Shown: piece by piece, positions 40,190-48,225 of the stretch
Numbering within the stretch: position 1 is the first letter of the stretch
Layout: each line of letters starts with the position of its first letter
Assembly: GCA_958295515.1 (NCBI GenBank)
Contig: CATQGW010000004.1
Location: 186,001-250,000, forward strand
Direction of reading: 5' to 3'
Source of the DNA: an uncultured Dehalococcoidia bacterium
Lineage (GTDB): Bacteria; Chloroflexota; Dehalococcoidia; Bin125
DNA length: 64,000 bases
Position numbers and translations under genes: made by a program
Notes under the pieces: model-generated
The model's input: the letters and a program-made list of their open reading frames with translations, nothing else
What the model was told of the DNA's origin: nothing
The model's database searches: none

Positions 40190-40720
40190 ATGCCCAACGC
40201 CGACGCGCAGGGCTGGGAAGCCGGCTTCCGAAAGCTCGCCGCCGACACGCTGCGGGCGCAGCGCGCCCAACGCGACGCGCTCAATCAACAGATCGCCGCC
40301 CTCAAGGCCCAACGCGACGCGCTGGACTCGCTGATCGAGCCGCTCGAAAAGGCGCTCGCGTCCACTCCCGACGCGCCGGGCGCGGAGGAACCGCCGACGG
40401 ACCGCCCCGTACGCGAGCCAGCGGAGCCGTATCTCGAACAGTCGCCCAAACAGCCATTGGGTGCGGTTGACGCCGCAGTCGCCGTACTCCGCGCCGCCGG
40501 CGAACCGCTGCACTTCAGCGCCATCACCGAGCGCGCGCTGAACGCCGACCTCTGGCGAAGCAACGCGATCAATCCGAAAAACTCAATCAAAGGCGCGCTG
40601 AACAACCACATCAGAAAAGCGGGCGCAGCGTCGAAATTCCGCCGCGTCGGTCCCGGCATGTTCGCCTTGCAGGAAACATCTGACCACCCATCTCTCACAG
40701 ATCACCCCGACACCACGTAA
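40190..40720 (+). CDS. Coiled-coil protein with HARE-HTH domain
   Basis: The 176-residue protein starts with an amphipathic coiled-coil (about residues 15-57, LRAQRAQRDALNQQIAALKA), has a disordered middle, and ends in a HARE-HTH winged helix (from about 90: AVDAAVAVLRAAGEPLHFSA, then NNHIRKAG and FRRVGPGMFAL). HARE-HTH domains occur in RNA polymerase delta, ASXL proteins and restriction or modification proteins, where they are thought to contact DNA. It starts 13 bases after the SPFH gene and is probably co-expressed. Function is unknown. Confidence 0.78.
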   Translation: MPNADAQGWEAGFRKLAADTLRAQRAQRDALNQQIAALKAQRDALDSLIEPLEKALASTPDAPGAEEPPTDRPVREPAEPYLEQSPKQPLGAVDAAVAVLRAAGEPLHFSAITERALNADLWRSNAINPKNSIKGALNNHIRKAGAASKFRRVGPGMFALQETSDHPSLTDHPDTT

Positions 40721-40771
40721 CAAGCCCAACGCCCAACCGCGCGGCATACGCGGCCCGGCATAGCGAGCGCC

Positions 40772-43702
40772 CTACCCGCAAAGCCGCTCAATCGTCCCCG
40801 GCAGCCGCAACTCCACCTCCGTCGCACCCGCACCCCGCACCCGCACCGGATTGCCCGGACCGCCAAGCGCCTCTCCGCTCAAACGATGGTCGCAATCGTC
40901 CCTGAGCCAAACCTTGAACACGTAAGCGCCGTCGCTCGAAACCCTGATCGCAAACCGCCCGTCAGCCGCCGTTTGCACATTCCCGCAGGCATCTGCGCGG
41001 CACACGCTCATCCACCTGTTGCCGACCGGCGCGCCGTGAACATCAACAATCCGTCCAATAATTCGCTGCGCGCAGATACTCTCCGGAATCCGTTGAAGCT
41101 CAAGCCGCGCATCGCGCCCCACGACGCTCACCGTGGACCGCTCCCGCCGGTCGCTCGTCAGCCCCCCGGCCCGGAAGTGAATCTCGCAACCCTCGAATTC
41201 AAAGCTCAGCCGGTACTCGCCGGCGGCGGGCGCCGTGATCGCAAACACCCCCTCGCTGTCGGTCTGTTGTCCGGCCCACGCAACGCATTGGCCGCCGACC
41301 TCCTGACAGGCCGAAACGTACGTATAGGCCAGCGGCTGCCCGTCCGCCGTAGCAATGCTCCCCCTGATCTGCCACGCGCACATCCCCGCCGGGATTTGGC
41401 GCAGACCAAGCCGCACATCGCGCCCCGCGACACGGATTGCGGAATTGCCCTCAGGGTTGGTGCTGACGCCGCCGGCGTCGAAATAAATGCTGCAACCGTT
41501 CAGATCAAAGCTGAGTCGGTACGCGCCGTCGGTCGGCGCCGCGAGCGCAAAGGAACCATCATCGCGCGTGCCGTCCGACGCAACGCAGTCCCCGTCCACT
41601 GCGCGGCAGGCCGAGACGTACACCTCGCTGAGCGGTTGCCCGTCCGCCCGCGCGAGCCGCCCCACGATCCGCTGCGCACACACATCGCGCGGCACTCGCA
41701 GCGCGATCCCGCCCACGTCCGCCTCGCTCACCGCAATCAGCGTTGCCCTAGCTTGATCCAGTGCCGCGCCGCCCGCGCCGTAATAGACGGAACAGCCCCC
41801 GACAAGATCCAGCCGCAGAAGATACTGGCCTGGTACCGCGGTAGTCACGGCGAACGACCCATCGAGCCTCGTACGTTCGTCGGCCGTGCAGTCATACGTG
41901 ACCGCCTCGCAGCCGCTCACCGAGAGGCCGGCGAGCGGCTCGCCCCCGACATCGACAACCGTCCCGCGAATATCCCAGCCGCATACGTCGGACCGCAACC
42001 GTATCGCCACCTCCGAAACGCCCGCCGCCCCAACCTCGACCAGCTCCGCGTCGCCGTACTGCGCCGTCGCACCGCCGTTCGCATAATAGCGGCGGCAATC
42101 GTCGTCAATATCTAGCGAGAGGCGGTACGCTCCCTCGCCGACGACGGCAACCGCAAACCGCCCATCCGGACCCGTCTCAGCCGGCCCCGACCATTCGACA
42201 TCCGCGTCCCACTCCACCCGCGTCGCCCGCACCGTCAGCCGCTCAATCGGAGCGCCCGACGCCCCAACAACCCGGCCGCGAACGTACCTCGTCGGCTGTT
42301 CCACATCATCGAGTTCCCCGATCGAGCCGTCGAAATCAACGTAAAAGTCCGCCGCAGAAATCCCGAACACATCCTCAAACGCATCGTCCCACGCGAGCGA
42401 GGAAGACCAACGCCCGTCCGGACCGATTGCGCTGGGAGCCGCGCGACGCCAGAACTCAATCCAGGCGTCCGCGCCGGCGCGGTCGTTCAGCCGCTCCACC
42501 GCCAGCCAGCCGAGCAGATAGGGCCAGCCACTCAGGCCCAGCTCGACCTCGCGCAGCGGCGGCGCGCCGCGCGCGTAATGGCGATACTGCTCCTCAAGCT
42601 CGCCCCGCGTCTCGTCGCCCCACGCGACCAGATATTCGACTTCCGCCCATACCGCAGTGCCCTCGCCAAGCCACACAGGAGGAGGCGCGCCGTCGGCCGA
42701 CAACTGAAGCTGCACGACATGGAAATACTCGTGCGCCAGCAGCCCCCAGTTCTCCCACTCCGGGCTCGGCTGCCTCAGAATCAACGCCTGTTCGCCGGGG
42801 CGGAAGCTGTCCACCCAACCAATCGCCGAATTCCACTGCTGGATCAAGCCCTCCGCACGCTCCCGATCCACGCCGATCTCCAACGCCGCCTCACGCAGCG
42901 CTTCGCCCGAGCTTGGCATCCAAATCTCGTACGACGATCCATCCGCCTCAATCCCGAACGCATCGCGGAAATAGGCCAGCAACGAGACGACCAGCGACTC
43001 CGCGGCGCGCCGCACCTCCCCCGCTGCCCCGCCGGGAAAGACCAGCCGCGGCACGATGCCCGCCGGCTGAAGCCAGTTAACCGAACGGCTGACCTCCACC
43101 CACAACGCTTCGCCGCGCCGAACGCCGAGAGTCGCCGGACCGCCGCCGCCCGCCGCCGGCCTCCACGCTGTGTACCGCTGATCCGCCGCGCTCCAGCGCC
43201 GAATCGAGACGAGCGACCAGCCGATCCCGTCGGCCAGCTGTTGCATCGGAGCGTGATCCGGGCCGCTCCAGGCCACGAGGTTCCAGCCCGCGCGCAGCGG
43301 CACAAGCCCGCGCGTCGGCGCAGTGGACCGCCGCCAGACGAACCCGTCCTCCCCGCCAAGTTGCAAGCGCAAGCCCATGCCCGACCTCACCCGCTCGAGA
43401 CCGCCCAACGACTCGGGCGCGCCGCGCCCGGCGACGATCCAGCCGCGAAGCTCGGAATCCCAGGCCCAGACCGCCTCAAGCGACGGAATCTCATGGAAAA
43501 GCCGCGAAACGGGCGTAGCCTCACCAACCCACCCGACAAAGTTGACCCCCGACACGAGCCGCGTGCGCGTCTCCGCTTGCGAGCCACCCGGACCTTGCGC
43601 GTTCGCCGGTCCACTCGCCAGACCGCCGACCAGGCACAGCGCCGCCGCGATCACCGCCAGAACGCCAATCCGCCGCACCGCCGCGTTCACCGCCGCCCGC
43701 AA
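40772..43702 (-). CDS. Large secreted protein: HExxH metallopeptidase-like domain plus five Cys-containing repeats
   Basis: The 976-residue protein has a signal peptide (cleavage near ANA-QG, about residue 35). The start is TTG at 43702 or GTG at 43690. About 45-215 contains two SGVNFVGWVG/AGWNLVAWSG-type units. About 230-450 contains HEYFH (324-328) and GEGTA with Glu347, the gluzincin-like arrangement of a zinc peptidase. From about 472 to the end are five repeats of about 100 residues (starts near 472, 574, 675, 775, 877) of the carboxypeptidase-regulatory beta-sandwich type. Most have C-x-x-x-I-x-G, VSAC, DGSFA, YRLSFD and GC-x-x-YF-x-AGG. The paired Cys suggest disulfides outside the cell. 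The target is unknown. Confidence 0.82.
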   Translation of the reverse strand: MRAAVNAAVRRIGVLAVIAAALCLVGGLASGPANAQGPGGSQAETRTRLVSGVNFVGWVGEATPVSRLFHEIPSLEAVWAWDSELRGWIVAGRGAPESLGGLERVRSGMGLRLQLGGEDGFVWRRSTAPTRGLVPLRAGWNLVAWSGPDHAPMQQLADGIGWSLVSIRRWSAADQRYTAWRPAAGGGGPATLGVRRGEALWVEVSRSVNWLQPAGIVPRLVFPGGAAGEVRRAAESLVVSLLAYFRDAFGIEADGSSYEIWMPSSGEALREAALEIGVDRERAEGLIQQWNSAIGWVDSFRPGEQALILRQPSPEWENWGLLAHEYFHVVQLQLSADGAPPPVWLGEGTAVWAEVEYLVAWGDETRGELEEQYRHYARGAPPLREVELGLSGWPYLLGWLAVERLNDRAGADAWIEFWRRAAPSAIGPDGRWSSSLAWDDAFEDVFGISAADFYVDFDGSIGELDDVEQPTRYVRGRVVGASGAPIERLTVRATRVEWDADVEWSGPAETGPDGRFAVAVVGEGAYRLSLDIDDDCRRYYANGGATAQYGDAELVEVGAAGVSEVAIRLRSDVCGWDIRGTVVDVGGEPLAGLSVSGCEAVTYDCTADERTRLDGSFAVTTAVPGQYLLRLDLVGGCSVYYGAGGAALDQARATLIAVSEADVGGIALRVPRDVCAQRIVGRLARADGQPLSEVYVSACRAVDGDCVASDGTRDDGSFALAAPTDGAYRLSFDLNGCSIYFDAGGVSTNPEGNSAIRVAGRDVRLGLRQIPAGMCAWQIRGSIATADGQPLAYTYVSACQEVGGQCVAWAGQQTDSEGVFAITAPAAGEYRLSFEFEGCEIHFRAGGLTSDRRERSTVSVVGRDARLELQRIPESICAQRIIGRIVDVHGAPVGNRWMSVCRADACGNVQTAADGRFAIRVSSDGAYVFKVWLRDDCDHRLSGEALGGPGNPVRVRGAGATEVELRLPGTIERLCG

Positions 43703-43709
43703 TACCGCT

Positions 43710-44429
43710 CTACGCCGGCGGACCGGCCAGCTGACGAATAAACCCGCTCAACTCCCGATGCACCGTCTCCGGATCCTCCGCCAGACCGTGCCCGCCGTCG
43801 GGAATCAGCACCATCCGCTTCGGCTCCAGCGCTCGCGCGTAGATGTCCTCGCTCGCCGCATGATGCAAAATCGCGTCCGCCGTCCCATGCACCAGCAGCA
43901 GCGGCTTGCCCAACTGCTCCACCTGCCGCGTCCCAAACAGCTGCGGCGAGAGCGACGCCACCCCGCACACGTTCGGCACAATCTGCCCCGCCTTAATCAC
44001 CACCGCCCCCCCGAACGAGTGCCCCACCAGCACCACCCGCTCCGCGCCCACTCCGCTCAAAAACGAGCACGCCCCCAACACATCGAGCACGCACTCCTCA
44101 AACTCCCCCGCCATCCGATAGTGCATCCGCAGCGCCGACACCCCCTGCGACGGCAACTCCGCAGCCAGCCGCTCGTAGACCCGCCCGCCAGGACCGATCA
44201 CCTCATGCGCGCCGCCCATCGCGCCTGAGCAGAACACCACCGCCCCCGGCTGCCCCTCGCTCACATCCAGCAGCGCCGAAATCTCCCCCCGCGTCGTCCC
44301 CAGCCGCAGCTCCAGCCGCATCGGATCCGGCTCGCCCTCCTCCACCGGCCGCGGACGCGCCTGCACCTGCGTAATCCGCAAGCTGAAATCGTCATCGGCC
44401 GCATCGGGCGAAGCAGGCGGTTCAGGCAT
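43710..44429 (-). CDS. Alpha/beta hydrolase
   Basis: With ATG 44429 the protein has 239 residues. The nucleophile elbow is GHSFGG, the acid lies in LVHGTADAIL and the histidine in PDGGHGL, so the catalytic triad is complete. It resembles dienelactone-hydrolase or KANL3/Tex30-like hydrolases. The ATG is 7 bases from a predicted -10, which suggests a leaderless message. It lies 7 bases before the large secreted protein gene and probably shares a transcript. Substrate unknown. Confidence 0.88.
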   Translation of the reverse strand: MPEPPASPDAADDDFSLRITQVQARPRPVEEGEPDPMRLELRLGTTRGEISALLDVSEGQPGAVVFCSGAMGGAHEVIGPGGRVYERLAAELPSQGVSALRMHYRMAGEFEECVLDVLGACSFLSGVGAERVVLVGHSFGGAVVIKAGQIVPNVCGVASLSPQLFGTRQVEQLGKPLLLVHGTADAILHHAASEDIYARALEPKRMVLIPDGGHGLAEDPETVHRELSGFIRQLAGPPA

Positions 44430-44436
44430 GCAGAGG

Positions 44437-44442
44437 ATGGTA
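44437..44442 (-). promoter_or_regulatory. Predicted -10 element of the hydrolase gene (leaderless start)
   Basis: On the minus strand TACCAT ends 7 bases before ATG 44429, leaving no room for a ribosome site. The start of transcription would be at the start codon. Confidence 0.35.
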
Positions 44443-44485
44443 GCCCCCCACGCCAAGTCCCTGCGCACTCGCCGCCCAAAGCCCC

Positions 44486-45709
44486 CTACTTCGCCAGCGG
44501 CGCATTCCGCAGGAAGCGCTCAATCCGCTCCAGCGCCTCCTCAATCTCGTCGTACGACGTCGCGTAGCACGCGCGAACATGACCCGCCCCAGCCGCCCCG
44601 AACGCGCTGCCCGGCACCACCGCCACCTGCTCCTGCAACAGCAGCTGCTCCGCAAACGTCTCGTCGTCATACCCGCAGCCCGCCACCGAAGGGAAGGCGT
44701 AGAACGCCCCTCGCGGCTCCGCACACGGCAACCCCAGACGATTAAACCCGCGCCACATCAGCAGCCGCCGACGGTCGTATTCCTCGCGCATCGCCGCCAC
44801 ATGCTCCTCCCCCGCCCGCACCGCCTCCAGCGCCGCCCACTGCGCCACCGTCGGCGCGGACATCATCGCGTACTGGTGAATCTTCAGCATCCCCGCGAAA
44901 ATGTCCGGCGGCGCACCCGCCCAGCCCACCCGCCAGCCGGTCATCGCGTGACTCTTCGAGAAGCCGCCCAGCGTGATCGTCCGCTCCCGCATCCCCGGCA
45001 AGCCCGCCAGCGCCGTATGCGACGCGCCGCCGTACACCAGCCGGTCGTAAATCTCATCCGAAATCACCAACAGATTGTGCTTCACCGCCAGCTGCGCAAT
45101 CGGAGCCAACGCCTCGCGCGACGGCGCAGCCCCCGTCGGATTCGCCGGATAGCCCAGCAGCATCGCCTTGGTGCGCGGCGTGATCGCCGCCGCCACCGCC
45201 GCCGGATCCAGCGCAAACCCGTCCACCGCCGCAGTCGCCACCGGCACCGCCGTGCCCCCCGCCAGCACCACCGCCGGCGCATGCGCCGCGTAGGACGGAT
45301 CCGGCACGATCACCTCATCGCCCGGATTAATCACCGTGCGCGCCGCCAAATCCAGCCCCTCCGAGACGCCCGTAGTGATCAGCAGCTCGCTCTCCGGGTC
45401 ATACTCCAGCCCGTAGCGCCGCTCCAGTTCAACCGCGATCGCCTCCCGCAGCTCGCGCAGACCAAAGTTCGAGGTGTAGTGCGTCTGCCCCTGCTCGATC
45501 GCCCGAATCGCCGCCTCCCGAATCGGCCACGGCGTCACAAAGTCCGGCTCGCCGACCCCCAGCGAAATCACCTGATCCATCGAAGCGATGATGTCGAAGA
45601 ACCGCCGAATCCCCGAAGCCGGCACCGCCTGCACGCGCGAAGCGATCCGCTCCGTGCGCTGAGCGCGCGACGGTCGAGGCAGTCGGTCGCCGGTCGACAA
45701 GCTGGGCAT
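44486..45709 (-). CDS. Class I/II pyridoxal-phosphate aminotransferase
   Basis: The 407-residue fold-type I enzyme shows MDQVISLGVGEPDFVTPWPI, HYTSNFGLRELREAIA, NPGDEVIVPDPSYAAHAPA, YPANPTGAAPSREAL, ISDEIYDRLVYGG and the PLP-lysine motif GGFSKSHAMTGWRVGW. This is the aspartate/aromatic aminotransferase subgroup often paired with an AsnC/Lrp-type regulator. Such a regulator gene lies 26 bases upstream on the same strand, so control by an amino acid is likely. The exact amino donor is not determinable. Confidence 0.92.
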   Translation of the reverse strand: MPSLSTGDRLPRPSRAQRTERIASRVQAVPASGIRRFFDIIASMDQVISLGVGEPDFVTPWPIREAAIRAIEQGQTHYTSNFGLRELREAIAVELERRYGLEYDPESELLITTGVSEGLDLAARTVINPGDEVIVPDPSYAAHAPAVVLAGGTAVPVATAAVDGFALDPAAVAAAITPRTKAMLLGYPANPTGAAPSREALAPIAQLAVKHNLLVISDEIYDRLVYGGASHTALAGLPGMRERTITLGGFSKSHAMTGWRVGWAGAPPDIFAGMLKIHQYAMMSAPTVAQWAALEAVRAGEEHVAAMREEYDRRRLLMWRGFNRLGLPCAEPRGAFYAFPSVAGCGYDDETFAEQLLLQEQVAVVPGSAFGAAGAGHVRACYATSYDEIEEALERIERFLRNAPLAK

Positions 45710-45735
45710 CGCTGGAGACTCGCTCTCGATTTCCG

Positions 45736-46215
45736 CTACAGCACCACGCGCCGGCGGCCGCTCGTTTCTTCCGTCTCCAGCATCACCCCGTCCTCCTTGA
45801 AGCGCCGCATCAAGATGTGCGTGGTGGTGCCCTTCACCCCCGGCATCGTCGCCAGACGATCCGAGATGAAATCCGAAATCTGACCCATCGACGGCGCTTC
45901 CACCATCACCAGCAGATCGTACGCGCCCGACACGAAATAGACCGTCCGCGCCTCGTCGAAGCGCGAGATGCGCCGCGCCAGACCGTTATACCCCAGGTTG
46001 TCCTGCGGCTCGAGCGTCACCTCCACCAGCGCGTAGACCGTCGAAAGCCCCAGGCTCTCCCAGTTCACCCGCGCCCCCCAGGACATGATGATCCCGCGCT
46101 CCTCCGCCTCCGCGACCTGCTTCAGCACCTCCGCCTCGCTCAACCCCGTCGCCGCCGCCAACGCCGCCGGCGAGAGCCGCGCATCCCGCTCCAGCGCCCG
46201 CAACACCGCATCCAT
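45736..46215 (-). CDS. Lrp/AsnC family transcriptional regulator
   Basis: With ATG 46215 (GGGGAG upstream) the protein has 159 residues, the usual size. The N-terminal winged helix reads LRALERDARLSPAALAAATG followed by LSEAEVLKQVAEAEERGII. The C-terminal RAM ligand domain includes YALVEVTLEPQDN, ARTVYFVSGAYDLLVMVEA and PGVKGTTTHILMRRFKEDG. It probably responds to an amino acid and controls the adjacent aminotransferase gene and itself. A -10-like TACGAT lies at 46243-46248 on the minus strand. Confidence 0.92.
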   Translation of the reverse strand: MDAVLRALERDARLSPAALAAATGLSEAEVLKQVAEAEERGIIMSWGARVNWESLGLSTVYALVEVTLEPQDNLGYNGLARRISRFDEARTVYFVSGAYDLLVMVEAPSMGQISDFISDRLATMPGVKGTTTHILMRRFKEDGVMLETEETSGRRRVVL

Positions 46216-46295
46216 ATCGCGCTCCCCACACGTTCTGTCATCATCGTATGACAACCACCGCCGACACGCCCACCAAATTCCCACCCAAAGTAAAA

Positions 46296-47786
46296 TCACC
46301 CCAACGACGGACGCCGCAACCCCCACTCCCCCAACCCCTCGAACGCCCGCGCCGCCCGCAACAGCAACGCCTCCGAATTGCGGTTCGCGATCAGCTGCAA
46401 GCCCACCGGCATCCCCGCCTCCGCAAACCCGCACGGCAGCGAAATCGCCGGCAGCCCCGCAATATTCGCCGGAATCGTGTAGATGTCGTTCAGATACATC
46501 TGATACGGGTCCGTGATCTCCCCCTGCCGAAACGCCACCGTCGGCGTCGTCGGCGCGACAATCAAATCCGCCCCCGCAAACACCGCGTCGAACTCCCGCC
46601 GAATCAGCGTCCGCACCTTCTGCGCCTGCAGATAGTAGGCGTCGTAGTACCCCGCCGAGAGCGCATACGCCCCCAGCAAAATCCGCCGCTTCACCTCGCG
46701 CCCGAACCCCTCCTGCCGCGTCGCCTCCATGTCCGCCCACATGCTCGCTCCGCCCCGCGACCCATACCCATACTTCACCCCGTCGTAGCGCGCCAGGTTC
46801 GCCGAGCACTCCGACGGCGCGAGCACGTAATACACCGGCAGCGAATACCCCACCGACGGCAGCGACGCCCCCCGATCCAGCGACGCCCCCGCGCCCGCCA
46901 GCAGCTCCAGCGCCCCCTCCACCGCCGCCGCCACCCCCTCATCCATCCCCTGCCCCTCCGCGTTGCGCTCGAAAAACTCCCGCGGCGCAGCGATCCGCAG
47001 CCCCTCCAGCCCCTCGCCCAACTGCACCGAGAAGTCCGGCGCAGGAGCCTCGCTGCACGTCGAATCCAACGGATCCGGCCCCGCAATCTCCTGCAACAGC
47101 AGCGCCGCGTCCTCCACCGTCCGCGTGAACGGCCCAATCTGATCCAGCGAACTGGCGAACGCGATCAGCCCATAGCGGCTCACCCGCCCATAAGTCGGCT
47201 TCAAGCCCACCACCCCGCAAAACGCCGCCGGCTGCCGAATCGACCCCCCCGTATCCGATCCCAACGACGCCACACACTGCCCCGCCGCCACCGTCGCCGC
47301 CGAACCGCCCGAAGAACCACCCGGCACCCGCTCCAAATCCCACGGATTCGCCGTCGGGAACCACGCCGAATGCTCCGTCGACGAACCCATCGCAAACTCG
47401 TCCATATTCGTCTTACCCACCGCCACCGCGCCCGCAGCCCGCAGCCGCGCCACACTCGTCGCGTCGTAGGGCGGAATCAGCTGGTCCAGCATCCGCGAGC
47501 CCGCCGTCGTCCGCACGCCCGCCGTCATCAGCACATCCTTGAGACCGATCGGCACCCCCGTCAGCAGACTCGGCGCATCGCCGCTGCGCAGCAGCTCATC
47601 CGCCGCCGCCGCCGACTCCAGCGCCGCTTCCTCGGTCACCGTGATGAACGCCCGCACCCGCTCGTCGGTCGCCCGAATCCGCTCCAGCGACGCCCGCGTC
47701 AGCTCGACGGACGTCACCTCGCCCCCGCGCAACCGCTGCGCAGCCTCGACAATCGTCAGCCAGGGATCGGCGGCGGGCGCAGTCAC
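46296..47786 (-). CDS. gatA: Aspartyl/glutamyl-tRNA amidotransferase subunit A
   Basis: GatA releases ammonia from glutamine to convert Glu-tRNA-Gln or Asp-tRNA-Asn into the amidated form. The 496-residue protein carries the amidase signature with the Ser-cisSer-Lys triad: PIGLKDVLMTAGVRTTAGS (Lys), RVPGGSSGGSAATVAAGQ and GSDTGGSIRQPAAFCG. The opening IVEAAQRLRGGEVTSVEL fits GatA better than a generic amidase. It overlaps gatC by ATGA, and gatB is not in the window. Confidence 0.95.
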   Translation of the reverse strand: MTAPAADPWLTIVEAAQRLRGGEVTSVELTRASLERIRATDERVRAFITVTEEAALESAAAADELLRSGDAPSLLTGVPIGLKDVLMTAGVRTTAGSRMLDQLIPPYDATSVARLRAAGAVAVGKTNMDEFAMGSSTEHSAWFPTANPWDLERVPGGSSGGSAATVAAGQCVASLGSDTGGSIRQPAAFCGVVGLKPTYGRVSRYGLIAFASSLDQIGPFTRTVEDAALLLQEIAGPDPLDSTCSEAPAPDFSVQLGEGLEGLRIAAPREFFERNAEGQGMDEGVAAAVEGALELLAGAGASLDRGASLPSVGYSLPVYYVLAPSECSANLARYDGVKYGYGSRGGASMWADMEATRQEGFGREVKRRILLGAYALSAGYYDAYYLQAQKVRTLIRREFDAVFAGADLIVAPTTPTVAFRQGEITDPYQMYLNDIYTIPANIAGLPAISLPCGFAEAGMPVGLQLIANRNSEALLLRAARAFEGLGEWGLRRPSLG

Positions 47787-48103
47787 GATGAGTCAAGCAC
47801 CGCCTGCACGCGAAAGTAATCGGCCTCGCGCTGCGGCGCGTTCGCCAGCACCGCCTCCACCGGCAGCGACGGGCGCGCGTCGTCTTCCGCCTGCACATTG
47901 AGCAGATCAGCCCCGTTCGCCGTCGGCGGCACCCCCTCCGTATCCACCGCCGCCAGCGCCTGAATATGACTCAGAATGCTGGCCAGCTCCGCGCGGAACC
48001 CTTCCACCTCCTGCGGCGTCATACCGACACGCGAAAGCGTCGCCAGATGCCGCACCTGGTCGGCGCTGAACGTCTCCGCAGCGGAAGCTTGGCTATCGCT
48101 CAT
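47783..48103 (-). CDS. gatC: Aspartyl/glutamyl-tRNA amidotransferase subunit C
   Basis: The 106-residue protein wraps between GatA and GatB and stabilises the complex. It shows FSADQVRHLATLSRVGMT, a helical middle (EEVEGFRAELASILSHIQAL) and the tail VLANAPQREADYFRV, as in GatC. The ATG at 48103 is chosen; a longer frame is antisense to the PBP leader. A near-consensus -10 (TATACT) lies about 25 bases upstream. It overlaps gatA by 4 bases. Confidence 0.95.
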   Translation of the reverse strand: MSDSQASAAETFSADQVRHLATLSRVGMTPQEVEGFRAELASILSHIQALAAVDTEGVPPTANGADLLNVQAEDDARPSLPVEAVLANAPQREADYFRVQAVLDSS

Positions 48104-48127
48104 GCAGCATCGGGCCTCACACCACCG

Positions 48128-48133
48128 AGTATA
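48128..48133 (-). promoter_or_regulatory. Predicted -10 element of gatC-gatA
   Basis: TATACT on the minus strand matches the consensus at five of six positions and would start transcription near 48121, leaving a leader of about 18 bases before gatC. It lies in the divergent region shared with the PBP gene. Confidence 0.45.
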
Positions 48134-48225
48134 TGCAGCCCTCCCGCTGCACTCGAATTTGCCCCGATCACGCCACCCTGCGGTACGGTGGAAGCGGCGG
48201 CATTGCGGGCGGCGCAGGCGAAATC

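Noticed and set aside
38401-40284. 627-codon minus-strand frame as one large UbiA-like protein
   Set aside because: The upstream half is antisense to the SPFH gene. The UbiA-like sequence begins at ATG 39267 and is complete by itself.
40737-40753. Hairpin as a terminator between the HARE-HTH gene and the secreted protein gene
   Set aside because: The stem is only 5 bp with a 7-base loop and no T-tract, so it is too weak to call.
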